A stretch of DNA of 64,000 nucleotides, taken from positions 2,070,454 to 2,134,453 of the forward strand of contig CAVUKD010000002.1 in the NCBI GenBank assembly GCA_963741985.1, read 5' to 3'. Position 1 is the stretch's first letter; every line of letters begins with the position of its first letter. This document shows, piece by piece, positions 28,361 through 37,816 of the stretch. The notes under the pieces were generated by a model. It saw nothing but the letters and a program-made list of their open reading frames with translations, did no database searches and was not told the DNA's origin. The DNA comes from Cryomorpha sp963741985. Its GTDB lineage: Bacteria; Bacteroidota; Bacteroidia; Flavobacteriales_D; Cryomorphaceae. A program made the position numbers and the translations under genes.

Positions 28361-31300
28361 ATGAAACGCCTTTTTTCTATCCTTCTTGGAATCTTTTTTA
28401 TTCTTCTCATTCCTCCGAAAGGGGCAACAGCCCAAGGGTGCTCAGCCGAGTCTGACTGGACGCTAAATCCTGCGCCTGCCGCAAACAACACCTATGATGC
28501 CGGTACCGCGGTAGAAATGTGCGTCGAGATCACCAGTTATACATCCGGCAGCGGTTGGCTACAGGGTATCGAGGTTCTTTTGCCGGAAGGCTGGGATCAA
28601 TCTTCTCTCACTATGATTTCTGCCCCAGAGGCATGCAACAGCAATGGAGTATGGCTCTTTATGGATACAGTGGACTGTGGTTGGATAAGTCTGGGCCCCG
28701 GATTCTATTTTGATAGCCCGGGTGGAGGAATACTCGATGGAAGCCCTTGCAATAATTTTGGAGATGGCTGCCCCAACCCTACAGATTGGCAATTTTGTTT
28801 TCAGGCAACGCTCTTAGCCAATTGTGGAGGACCGGATTTCCCGCTCGCCCATACGAATATTATGCCCACAATTCGCTTGCTCTCAGATGAGGACATGTCT
28901 GCGAATCCCGAGCAGCCGGGCTGTGGCTACGATCTGATCGTTCAACCCGACTTATCCGAATTGACTTTTAATTGCTGTGATGCCCATTCGGGAATAAGCC
29001 CGGGTACAATTTATGTCTGTGGCGACGCCTCATACAATCTCTACGATTCTTTGCTTACGCCAAAAGATGCCGGTGGAGTCTGGTCGTAGGGACCGCCATC
29101 TTGGACGGATGTGAGTGGTAGTGGCTTGGGTAGTTTTCATTCCGCTTTCCGATCCACCCGGCGATTATACCTATACAGTGACTGGTTCGGGAGGTTGCGT
29201 AAATTCCACGACCATCCACATAGAAGCTTTGGACGCTGGACTTGTTCAGAGTGTCACTTATTGTGTTCCGGAACCTATTCACATTTCAGATTTAGTAACG
29301 CCTCTTCTTGTTCCTGCCGATGTGGTTTGGTATGATATCGGCTATCCGGAAATTCAAACAGAGATACCTGAAGGTCTTTTCGACCCGGCGGTAAATTCTT
29401 CAGGTATTTACACAGGTGTTTTCATCAATTCAAATGAATGTTTATCCACTTTTCAATTTGAAATAATTAAAGGAGCGGATATATTTACTGGGTTTGGCAA
29501 AACGATTACGCAGTGTGATTTCCCTGATTTATTCTGTCCTTTCGAGCTGTTGCAAAACCTGCAACCAGACTCTATTAATACGGCAATTACACCTGGCGGC
29601 AACTGGATAGTTTTTGATGATAATGGTATGTATTTGGATTTTCTCGTCGATTGGGATGTTTGCCTAACTGCCAGTGATCTCGCAGAATATGGTGATAGCT
29701 TGGTATTTAAGTATGCTGTTGGGGCTCCTCCTTGTGCACCTTCGTTCACGGATTTGAATTTTCACATTGTTGAGTCTGTCAATACTGGAAACGAAACGGA
29801 TACGAGTGTTTGTGTGAATGACCCGCCTTTCATTTTAGATACTCTTCTGCAAGGTAATCCGGATCAAGGTTTGACATGGTCTTTATATCTGGTGTTCAAA
29901 TTCCCAACTTATTCGATCCAAGTAATTATGCCCCGGGAACTCTGCTGGAACTCGAGTATACCGGAGGGCAACCCGGTACCATCTGTGAAAGTACAACAAC
30001 GCTTCAGTTGACTATTCTTCCCAGTTATGCCTAGCTGGACAAGGATAATACCATAACCGTCTGTGAATCGGATCCACCTTTTGAAATGATCGATTATCGG
30101 AAGTGGTGCTTATCCAATAATCCTGGTCAACATATTTACTCTCTTCCTCAAACTGAAGTGGTACCTCGGACGGTTTAAACGCTTAATATTGGTTCGCCGC
30201 TATCGGTTACTGATAACGTTGCTACATGGCTGGCGATCCGTATTGGCGAATATTTTCATCGGCGGAACAACTCCAACATACCACTACAATATTAACACGT
30301 TCTTGTGTCGCTAGCTGATGATGCGTCACTTAACGATCAACGTTCAGGCCAACAACTGATCCGGGCACAAGTGGAATTCTCGAACTATTCTGTTGAAAAT
30401 CCCACTACGGTATCTTTATTCGATGGTCTTGGGCACCGGAAACATACCTTTGTAATACAGGCGATAGTTGACATTGGATGGCAGTCACGGTATTTTCGCG
30501 ATAGTAAATGGTCGGTTGACAAGTAGCGGATAACGGATGGTGCCGTTTATTCTATACAGTGGGAACTGTGGCATGCCAACAGTCATCCACTGTTACGATC
30601 AATTTGATACCCGACCGCCACATGCCGGCCCCGATGTCAATACGTGCAGGCAACCCTCTGTGCCAATGGCGAAATGGTTGATTTGAATGATTATATTGAT
30701 TTATCGGCTTCTCAGGATGGTGTTTGGAACAATGGCTCAATTCTCGCTGTGGCGGCAAATTCCGGTGTGTATTCATACACCGTCGACGAATGGCGTTTGT
30801 CCCGATGATGTCGCCAATTACACCATCACTTTTGCGGACGGGCCTTCGGTCACTTCCGTAAATGCCGATTGCACCGGCGATCCTTCAGAATATACCGTAA
30901 GCTTTGATATCAGCGGAGGCGCTCCGCCTTATGAAGTTTCAGGCGGCGTCGTTACCGGGAATACGTTTGTTTCTGATCCGATTTCAGTTGCTTCCGGTCC
31001 TTCTAACTTTTCTGTTATAGATGCAAATAACTGTGAATCGGTTATGATTACCGCATCAATTCCCGATACCGATGGCGACGGAATTTGCGATGCCGGCGAG
31101 ATAGTGGGTTGTCAGGATCCCACAGCTGCCAATTACAATCCACTGGCAACCGATCCGGGAAATTGTATAGCAATGGTTGAGCCGGAAATTCAGCTCGATG
31201 AATCGGGTTGGTCGGGCGAAAATCCCGGAAGCGGTTTTGGTGGAGGTAGTGTAGATCTTGGTGCTAAAGGCATTCAATTGCTCGTTTTTCCAAATCCTGC

Positions 31301-31532
31301 AATGAATGATGAGGTTACTATTAAAATCAGGGGTATTGATCCTTCTTCCGATAATGGGGTGTTAACCATTCGTGATGTATTGGGGAATATTCGTTTTGAA
31401 AAGGAGCTAAAAGCTGAGAATGGCTTTGTGATGCGTAAAGTCTCTATTGAGGATTTTGCCAATGGTGTTTATTTGATTCAGCTGGTTTCGGGGGGTGAGG
31501 TGGTTGTTGGCCGGTTGGTTGTGAATCGATGA
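28361..31532 (+). pseudogene. Large T9SS-secreted adhesin-like gene, multiply frameshifted
   Basis: A signal peptide (MKRLFSILLGIFFILLIPPKGATAQ) opens a frame that ends in TAG at 29087. Coding continues in other frames: PPGDYTYTVTGSGGCVNSTT from ~29152, then IPNLFDPSNYAPGTLLELEY near 29920, LDKDNTITVCESDPPFEMIDY near 30035-30095, and a final open part (30687-31532) with DISGGAPPYEVSGG, a calcium-site-like DTDGDGICDAGE and the T9SS sorting domain VFPNPAMNDEVTIKI ... FANGVYLIQLVSGG. The repeated 'ITVCESDPPF / TSVCVNDPPF' openings suggest tandem domains as in gliding-associated adhesins. The stretch 30100-30690 is barely readable. At least five disruptions; not expressible as it stands. Confidence 0.75.
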
Positions 31533-32348
31533 TTTTGTCATGCGATGCAATCGCGCGGCAGCGGAGAGAGATCCGTTGCCCACGCTTGCGTCTCGTTGGA
31601 AATATCGAGATAGTGTTATCCATTTAGGCCGCGAAATTTTCAAATTTGCTTTTATTCCAATAGGTGCCGTCGCTCCGCGTCTCGCGAGGGGCTTTTATTT
31701 CAGTTAAAATGGAAATTAAAACGCATTGACATACAATAGCATAACTTCGCATATTCCAGAAAGCATTCTCAAATACAAAACCGTCCCTCGCGAGACGCGA
31801 AGCGACTGCGTTGAGTGCTTATGAGTTAAAATCGTCTTCCGACATCTAAATGGATACCCCTATATCGAGAAATGCGGACGAGGGTGGTTTATTCTGGCGT
31901 CCGCCCGCTGAACATGCAGGAAATGATCATAGTGGTACTTCCAAGAAAAACCAATTGCAACATCCCTGCCCCTTGGATTTGCTCGTTCGCAATGGTGCAT
32001 GACCGCAAGGGGGTTGCTTTTTTTCATTCTTACCATTTTTAAGAAAGTGCACATACCCGTTATTTTTTTAAAGCTATTTGTCTGAAATCGGACTTCCTTG
32101 AGTTGGATTGCTATACATATTTTTGGCATAAAAGTCCCGATAACTGGCCTTATAAGGCGGATAGGCTACCTTTCCTTTTCGTGTTAAGGCAGCGTGCTGA
32201 AGCTTTGATCACCAAGCCCATCCATCGTTGGGATAAACCACCATCACCGAAGCCCCATCCGACCATTTGCACATCTTCCTATCCGAAACCTCCTTGGCCA
32301 CCGTTTACCCACGCGCGGCTTATTGAAAATACCCTATGTATTGGGTGA
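31533..32348. other. Repeat-bearing intergenic region with possible gene remnant
   Basis: Begins with an inverted repeat (separate entry). Between about 32060 and 32300 the minus strand can be read as MCKWSDGASVMVVYPNDGWAW, one stop, then GKVAYPPYKASYRDFYAKNMY, which looks protein-like but matches nothing I recognise; it may be a decayed exon-sized fragment of a lost gene. Nothing else is supported. Confidence 0.4.
31669..31806. repeat. Inverted repeat of the CCCTCGCGAGACGCG type
   Basis: GTCGCTCCGCGTCTCGCGAGGG (22 bases, 31669-31690) is complementary, with one mismatch, to 31785-31806. The arms contain the same CTCGCGAGACGCGAG palindrome that forms the core of every unit in the 45.6-52.3 kb array, so this is a solitary relative of that repeat family with a 94-base AT-rich centre. 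Confidence 0.7.
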
Positions 32349-32378
32349 TTCGTGACTCGTGACTTTTCCCTACCTTCG
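32349..32378 (+). promoter_or_regulatory. Possible promoter of the alanine dehydrogenase gene
   Basis: TTC at 32349-32351, 19 bases, then TACCTTCG at 32371-32378 fits TTG-N19-TAnnTTTG with one mismatch in each box. It would place the transcript start near 32385, which favours ATG 32426 over the earlier in-frame start at 32378. Confidence 0.4.
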
Positions 32379-32425
32379 TGTCTGCAAAATTCGTAAATTC
32401 ATCCCCCACGAAACCCAACCTGCGA

Positions 32426-33646
32426 ATGGTAAGTAGTAAAGAAGCATTAAAAGCCCTTGCAAGACAGGCATCCTTGCAACCCCAAGAACAGCTTTTGGCT
32501 GTCGGCAAACATTCGCGCAACCTCCAAATCGGCATCCCCCGCGAGACTTCCTACCAGGAAAAACGGGTAGCTCTGGTTCCCGATTCAGTTGCCGTTTTGG
32601 TAAACAACGGCCACGAAGTAGTGGTCGAAACCAGCGCCGGTAAAAATGCATTCTTTGAAGATAAAGCATACAGCGAGGCAGGTGCCAAAATAGCCTACGA
32701 CCGCAAAGATGCCTTTCAGTGCGACCTCGTTCTAAAAGTCGCTCCCCCCAGCCACGAGGAAATCGCAATGATGGGCCACAAACAAACCCTATTTTCCGCC
32801 CTTCAGCTAAGCGTTCAGCCCCGCGACACCCTCAAAAAACTCATGGAAAAGAAGATCTCCGGTATTGCCTGGGATTTTATTCAGGACGAAGAAGGAATAT
32901 ACCCTATTGTGCGTGCCATGGGCGAAATAGCAGGCAACTCAGCCATCGTCATCGCCGCCGAACACCTCATTATGGGTGGAGCCGGCAAAGGACTTATGTT
33001 TGGAGGCATATCGGGCGTGGCTCCAACCGAAATCGTAATAATTGGTGCGGGCACTGTAGCCGAATACGCTTGCCGCGCAGCGCTTGGTTTCGGCGCTTCC
33101 GTAAAAGTCTTTGATTTCTCAATCTACCGCCTCCGCCGCCTTCAAAACGATATTGGTACCCGCCTTTTTACATCCGTAATCCAACCTGAAGAACTCAAGA
33201 AAGCTCTCGAAAATGCGGATGTGGTTATAGGCGCTTTGCGCGGAAATGAAGGTCGCACACCCACAGTGGTCACCGAAGCAATGGTACAGGGAATGAAAGA
33301 AGGGTCTGTAATTGTCGATATAAGCATTGATAAGGGCGGCTGCTTCGAAACATCCGAAGTAACCAACCATACAAATCCCACCTACGTAAAATATGGAGTG
33401 ACCCACTACTGCGTTCCCAATATCGCATCGCGCGTAAGCCGCACCGCATCCATCGCCCTGAGCAACGTATTTACACCGCTCATCCTGAACATCGGCAAGC
33501 ACGGCGGGTGCGCCAGTCTTATAAAGCGCGACCTCGGATTTCGCCACGGTGTATATCTCTACAATGGAACCCTCACCAACGAATCCCTCGGCGAAGTTTT
33601 CAACCTTCCCTACAAGGATATTGATTTACTTTTTGCAGCATTTTAA
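32426..33646 (+). CDS. ald: Alanine dehydrogenase
   Basis: About 406 residues from ATG 32426. Oxidises L-alanine to pyruvate and ammonia with NAD, or the reverse. The N-terminal domain has IGIPRETSYQEKRVALVPDSV (substrate-binding Arg) and a conserved lysine segment (LVLKVAPPS); the NAD domain has VIIGAGTVAEYACRAALGFGASVKVFD. DISIDKGGCFETS and HYCVPNIASRVSRTAS complete the family signature. The long N-terminus (VSSKEALKALARQASLQPQEQLL) before the fold is usual for the Bacteroidota version. Its stop overlaps the next start by one base (TAATG), giving a two-gene coupled unit. Confidence 0.93.
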   Translation: MVSSKEALKALARQASLQPQEQLLAVGKHSRNLQIGIPRETSYQEKRVALVPDSVAVLVNNGHEVVVETSAGKNAFFEDKAYSEAGAKIAYDRKDAFQCDLVLKVAPPSHEEIAMMGHKQTLFSALQLSVQPRDTLKKLMEKKISGIAWDFIQDEEGIYPIVRAMGEIAGNSAIVIAAEHLIMGGAGKGLMFGGISGVAPTEIVIIGAGTVAEYACRAALGFGASVKVFDFSIYRLRRLQNDIGTRLFTSVIQPEELKKALENADVVIGALRGNEGRTPTVVTEAMVQGMKEGSVIVDISIDKGGCFETSEVTNHTNPTYVKYGVTHYCVPNIASRVSRTASIALSNVFTPLILNIGKHGGCASLIKRDLGFRHGVYLYNGTLTNESLGEVFNLPYKDIDLLFAAF

Positions 33647-34047
33647 TGAATTTCAAACAAAGACTCAAACGCTACCTCATCGGTATGATCCTCGGAATGG
33701 CGCTCGTAGCTTTCTTTTTTAAAGGCCGCCTTTCGCAACTCACCTCCTGGCTCCCCGGCAACCGTGTCCGCGAACTCCTCATAGAATCCGAAACGCGCTA
33801 CACCCCCGAGGCTCTATGCCAGCTCACCTGCTACCAGCTCGACACCGCCGACGTATCCACCATGAAAGCCACGGGCGACGTAGTCTTCAAACTCAGCGAT
33901 ACCCACTCCGAGCCCAAGCACTACGTCCTCGACGGCAACCTGCACACCCGGAAAGTCCGTATGACCTTCGCCACCGCTGATTCTGTTGCCAATCTAATAT
34001 CTGTAACTCTTCCCGAGACCGTCGTTCTCTGTGGGTGCGGTGATTAA
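33646..34047 (+). CDS. DUF4258-like membrane-anchored protein
   Basis: 133 residues, coupled to ald by a TAATG overlap. An N-terminal helix (LIGMILGMALVAFFFKG) anchors the protein. The remainder (NRVRELLIESETRYTPEALCQLT, LDTADVSTMKATGDVVFKLSDTHSEPKHYVLDG) resembles the small DUF4258-annotated protein that follows alanine dehydrogenase in other Bacteroidota. Function unknown; the conserved pairing suggests it acts with, or is simply co-expressed with, Ald. Confidence 0.6.
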   Translation: MNFKQRLKRYLIGMILGMALVAFFFKGRLSQLTSWLPGNRVRELLIESETRYTPEALCQLTCYQLDTADVSTMKATGDVVFKLSDTHSEPKHYVLDGNLHTRKVRMTFATADSVANLISVTLPETVVLCGCGD

Positions 34048-34425
34048 TTTTTTGGGGTAGTTTTTTCGCCTACCTCCATCCCAGATGCCTCCCCCTTTTG
34101 ACTTTAAGGAGTCCTTAAGGAGGAGGGGGATAAAGGGGTAAGACAGAAACCTGACCATTCTTCGAAATCCACATCCTCATGTTTTTGGTTTGATCCGATA
34201 TCTGCCATTTCTTCTTACCACCTCATGTTTCTGGCTTGATTTAAGATCTGCGGATTTTGCGGTTATGCACCTTTCGCCGATCCGAACTCAACCTTCAAAA
34301 GGTTCATTCCCATCGGTATAGCGAGCATCGCAGTTCATCCTGAAAATCATTGTGAGGATTGGCACATCCGAGGGCCTCAAGAAGGCTCTGGGGAAAATAT
34401 CTTGCCTATTCCGGATTAGAAATTC
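34048..34425. other. Intergenic region with a C/G-rich hairpin
   Basis: Contains CCCAGATGCCTCCCCCTT (34080-34097), a short AAGGAGTCCTT palindrome and AGGAGGGGGATAAAGGGG (34119-34136). This is an inverted-orientation relative of the GGGGGAGGCATCTGGG hairpin in the 37-39.5 kb block. CTCATGTTT(T/C)TGG(T/C)TTGAT occurs twice (near 34176 and 34222). No gene seen. Confidence 0.5.
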
Positions 34426-35655
34426 TCAATGCGCTTTCCGTCGCAACATCTCTTTCTTTATCAACCCCAGCTCTCTACTCGTTTGGCCCGCCACCGAAGT
34501 ATTCTCCTCCGCCCGTCGAATTAAATATGGCATTACCTCCTCCACCGGCCCGTAGGGCACATATTTCGCCACCCGGAACCCAGCATTGCTAAGGTTAAAA
34601 CTAATGTGATCGCTCATACCAAATAGCTGTGCAAAATAAATCCGGGGATCATTCCGGCTCAGTCCGCGCCGATCCATCTCATCGGCGAGAAACAGCGCAC
34701 TCTCCTCATTATGCGTCCCCGCGCAAAAAGCCATTTGATCGATATGATCCAGACAGAAGGAGATGGCCGCATTATAATCCCGGTCTGTGGCCTCCTTATT
34801 CGGTTGTATCGGACTTGTATATCCCTGCTCATCGGCTCGTTGGCGTTCTTTTTCCATATATGCACCGCGCACGAGCTTCACCGCGTACACAAAACCATGT
34901 TCCGAAGCCTGCGAAAAAGTTTCGATAAGATGTGCTATCCGGTCGTGGCGGTACATCTGAAGCGTATTATACACCACCGCATGCCCCTTGTTGTACTTTG
35001 CCATCATCTCCATCGCCAGGTCGTCCATCGCCGCCTGCATCCAGGTTTCTTCCGCGTCCATAAATACAGGTGTTCCGGCTTCAGCCGCTTTCGCGCAAAT
35101 GCGGTCTATTCTTACCTGAAGCCTTTGATATGCAGCCTGTTCCTCGTGGGTTAATGGTTTTCCAGCACTCACTTTTTCCAGCAATTCATTCTTGCAAAGA
35201 CCGGATATTTTAAAAACACAAAAAGGAATAAAATCGTTGTCACGGCTGGTCTCAATTGTTTTGAGTATTTCCTCCACGGTTTCTTCGAATTCTTCCATGC
35301 TATTTTTGCCTTCAACACTATAATCGAGGATTGTGCCCACATGAAATTTATCCAATACCTGGGTGGTATGTGCGCACTCCGCAATCGTTTCGCCTCCGCA
35401 AAACTGTTTGAAAATAGTCTTTCGTATTATTCCGCCTATTGGCAAGTGAAGCTTTAATGCTGAAAGCGTAGCATATTTTCCGCACACCATCATAAATGGG
35501 CTGCCGATCATTTTAAAAAGCCAATAAGCCTGCTTCAAGTCGGCATCTGTTTTGCTTGAAAAAGCAATTTCGGTATTATCGAATGATAAAAATCCGCTTT
35601 CCTGCGGTTCTTCCGATTGAGATTCGTGTAATTTCTGAAGAGTTTCCATTTCCAA
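34426..35655 (-). CDS. Proline dehydrogenase
   Basis: 409 residues of the monofunctional PRODH family, oxidising proline to pyrroline-5-carboxylate with FAD at the membrane. Diagnostic stretches are FKISGLCKNELLEKVSAG, TPVFMDAEETWMQAAMDDL, VYNTLQMYRHDRIAHLI, AVKLVRGAYMEKERQRA (the flavin-site lysine and arginine), AFCAGTHNEESALF and YVPYGPVEEVMPYLIRRAEENTS. The size equals other Bacteroidota enzymes lacking the P5C dehydrogenase half. It is divergent from aroB; a MITE-like element fills most of the shared upstream region and may affect its promoter. Confidence 0.95.
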   Translation of the reverse strand: MEMETLQKLHESQSEEPQESGFLSFDNTEIAFSSKTDADLKQAYWLFKMIGSPFMMVCGKYATLSALKLHLPIGGIIRKTIFKQFCGGETIAECAHTTQVLDKFHVGTILDYSVEGKNSMEEFEETVEEILKTIETSRDNDFIPFCVFKISGLCKNELLEKVSAGKPLTHEEQAAYQRLQVRIDRICAKAAEAGTPVFMDAEETWMQAAMDDLAMEMMAKYNKGHAVVYNTLQMYRHDRIAHLIETFSQASEHGFVYAVKLVRGAYMEKERQRADEQGYTSPIQPNKEATDRDYNAAISFCLDHIDQMAFCAGTHNEESALFLADEMDRRGLSRNDPRIYFAQLFGMSDHISFNLSNAGFRVAKYVPYGPVEEVMPYLIRRAEENTSVAGQTSRELGLIKKEMLRRKAH

Positions 35656-35685
35656 AAAACCTATTATATCTTAGCCGTTCGCTAT

Positions 35686-35833
35686 TTAGTGTCTGTCCAT
35701 AATGTCCACTATCTGCGTGCACATGTTCTAAAAACAGTCATCCCGATCGATCGGGGCTCTTTGATTTTTAGAACTGGGCGCGCCTTGCTATCGAACATTT
35801 TGATTCAGCCACTTGAGTGTATTGACAGACTCT
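35686..35833 (+). repeat. MITE-like element, copy 1 (relative of 20066-20214)
   Basis: One end reads TTAGTGTCTGTCCATA, the other CAGCCACTTGAGTGTATTGACAGA in the reverse sense of copy 2. A stem GTTCTAAAAA (35725-35734) / TTTTTAGAAC (35765-35774) encloses the palindrome CCCGATCGATCGGG (35742-35755). It lies between the divergent proline dehydrogenase and aroB genes. Confidence 0.65.
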
Positions 35834-35852
35834 ATTTAAATTAATTGTTCCC

Positions 35853-36947
35853 ATGGCAACTGTAGAAGTTCAGCACATCAAATCGGATGGCCACGAAGTT
35901 ATTTTCGGGCGCCATTCCCCGGCTCAGCTTGCCGAATATTTATCCACAGATGCTTTTTCGGGGGTGAAGTTATTCATTTTAGTTGATGAAAACACACTTA
36001 AAAATTGCCTTCCGGTTTTGCTCGGGAAAGTTGCCCCACTTCAGAAAGCAGAGATCCTCGAAATTGCTGCGGGTGAGGGCAATAAATGCATCGAAATCTG
36101 CGTCCAGCTATGGAATGTTTTGGGCGATCTTGGTGCCGACCGCAGCAGCGTCCTGATCAATCTGGGTGGGGGAGTGGTTAGCGATATCGGTGGTTTCGTG
36201 GCCGGTACATTCAAGCGGGGCATCCGGTTTTTCAATATACCCACGACCCTTCTGGCGCAGGTCGATGCGAGCATTGGCGGCAAAACAGGCGTGAACAACG
36301 GCGTAATAAAAAACGAAATAGGTCTTTTCAATTCGCCCAACGGTGTATTTATCGATCCTTTTCTTTTGCAAACGCTTCCGCAAAAAGAATTGCTTTCAGG
36401 GTTTGCTGAAATGATTAAACACGCACTCATTTGCGACAGCGAATACTGGAAAGAACTCAAAGAGTTGAGTCTGCTCAACCTCGAGAACCTCGATCCTGCA
36501 ATTCTTCGTTCTATCCACATAAAAAATGAAATTGTAAACAGCGATCCCTTCGAATCCGGTCGCCGCAAAATCCTGAACTTCGGTCATACCATCGGCCACG
36601 CCATTGAATCCTTCTCTCTGGAAGGCGATTCGCGCGCGCTCCTCCATGGCGAGGCAGTAGCGATGGGCATGGTTTGCGAAAGCTACATATCCCACAAGGC
36701 CGGTCTGCTCACCACCGAAGAACTCCAACAAATCACCGCATTCATATTCAGCTATTACTCCCGCGTACATATCGACGAGATGACCTTCCACCGCATCATC
36801 GAACTCATGCGTCACGACAAGAAGAACCGCAATGGAGAGCTCAAAATGACCCTCCTCGACGGCATCGGCAATGCCGTAATCGAGAAAGAGGTAAAGGCCG
36901 ATACTGTAATCGACTCCCTGAACTACTATACGCGGTGGGTGAGCTAA
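35853..36947 (+). CDS. aroB: 3-dehydroquinate synthase
   Basis: 364 residues; second step of the shikimate pathway (DAHP to 3-dehydroquinate), NAD- and metal-dependent. NLGGGVVSDIGGFVAGTFKRG is the NAD-binding signature, NIPTTLLAQVDASIGGKTGVN binds substrate, and FGHTIGHAIES with the later LHGEAVAMGM gives metal-binding histidines. Normal length and intact. aroA lies 2.7 kb downstream on the same strand. The pair was probably closer before the DUF559 and IS256 block was acquired. Confidence 0.96.
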   Translation: MATVEVQHIKSDGHEVIFGRHSPAQLAEYLSTDAFSGVKLFILVDENTLKNCLPVLLGKVAPLQKAEILEIAAGEGNKCIEICVQLWNVLGDLGADRSSVLINLGGGVVSDIGGFVAGTFKRGIRFFNIPTTLLAQVDASIGGKTGVNNGVIKNEIGLFNSPNGVFIDPFLLQTLPQKELLSGFAEMIKHALICDSEYWKELKELSLLNLENLDPAILRSIHIKNEIVNSDPFESGRRKILNFGHTIGHAIESFSLEGDSRALLHGEAVAMGMVCESYISHKAGLLTTEELQQITAFIFSYYSRVHIDEMTFHRIIELMRHDKKNRNGELKMTLLDGIGNAVIEKEVKADTVIDSLNYYTRWVS

Positions 36948-37330
36948 ATTTCGGGTAGGAAGGATTTTGGTTGGGGAGCATGGGGGGGTATTTTGAGATT
37001 CGGTTTTGCGTCCTCCCCCTTTATCCCCCTCCGAAGGGGGAGGCATCTGGGAGGATTTGTTTTTTTGGGTGTGATTTGGATGTTTGGTTTCTTTATGGGC
37101 GGGTAAGTGGGTGTATTCACGTATCAGCATATTCACGTATCAGCCAATTCACGAATAACCTTATTCATGTATGAACATATCTACAAATTCCCTCCCACAC
37201 ACGTCGTCCTCCCCCTTTGGAGGGGGATAAAGGGGGAGGATTTGGGTAGGATTCGGGCCGTGCTCTAAGATGTATTTGAGTCGTGCATCGAAGGGGGAGG
37301 AGGTACAAACCGCATTCCAACATGAGATCC

Positions 37331-37717
37331 TCAAAGCTTTAGCTCAACAACCCTCCGATCCACAAAGTCCTCAATTCTCTCTTTCACGCCGTTCAAATCT
37401 TCCAGAACATCTGTATCCGTAATCCGCAATACCACAAATCCTTCTGATACTAAAAACCGATCCTTCTTTGCGTCCTTGACAATCACCTCCCGTATTTCAT
37501 GGGTATAGCCATCTACCTCAATTACTATTTTCAATGGCAAACAACAAAAGTCAGCAATAAAATTCCCAATAGGTCTCTGCCTTCTGAAGGAATATCCGCG
37601 CATGCTTTTCGAACGCAAGACTGCTCTCCAGAGCAGAATCTCAGTCTTCGTAGATTTATTTCTTAAGTTTCTCGAAAACCGTTTTAGCTTTGAATTATAT
37701 CGGTTGTTGTCAGGCAT
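37331..37717 (-). CDS. DUF559 (Vsr-like) endonuclease-domain protein
   Basis: 128 residues. The order RNLRNKSTKTEILLWRAVLRSK, GYSFRRQRPIGNFIADFCCLPLKIVIEVDGYTH and then VLRITDTDVLEDLNGV is the standard DUF559 pattern, a member of the Vsr/very-short-patch-repair endonuclease superfamily. FRRQ..IG..IADF.C and IEVDG give the Asp and Glu expected for metal-dependent cleavage. Biological role of the solitary family is unknown. It occupies its own block between two 207-bp repeats that carry G/C-rich hairpins, which suggests a mobile or selfish gene (inference). Nothing else appears to be in its operon. Confidence 0.88.
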   Translation of the reverse strand: MPDNNRYNSKLKRFSRNLRNKSTKTEILLWRAVLRSKSMRGYSFRRQRPIGNFIADFCCLPLKIVIEVDGYTHEIREVIVKDAKKDRFLVSEGFVVLRITDTDVLEDLNGVKERIEDFVDRRVVELKL

Positions 37718-37816
37718 GGTGGCTATTGGTTAGGTCGAAAGTTAAGAAAAAAGTTTGTCCTGCCCCTAAGGCATCTGGGAGGATTTGTCTTTTTGGGTGT
37801 GATTCCGGTGTTTGGT

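Noticed and set aside
31860..32348. A gene on either strand in the region before alanine dehydrogenase.
   Set aside because: Short protein-like phrases can be read on the minus strand, but stops interrupt them and no family was recognised.
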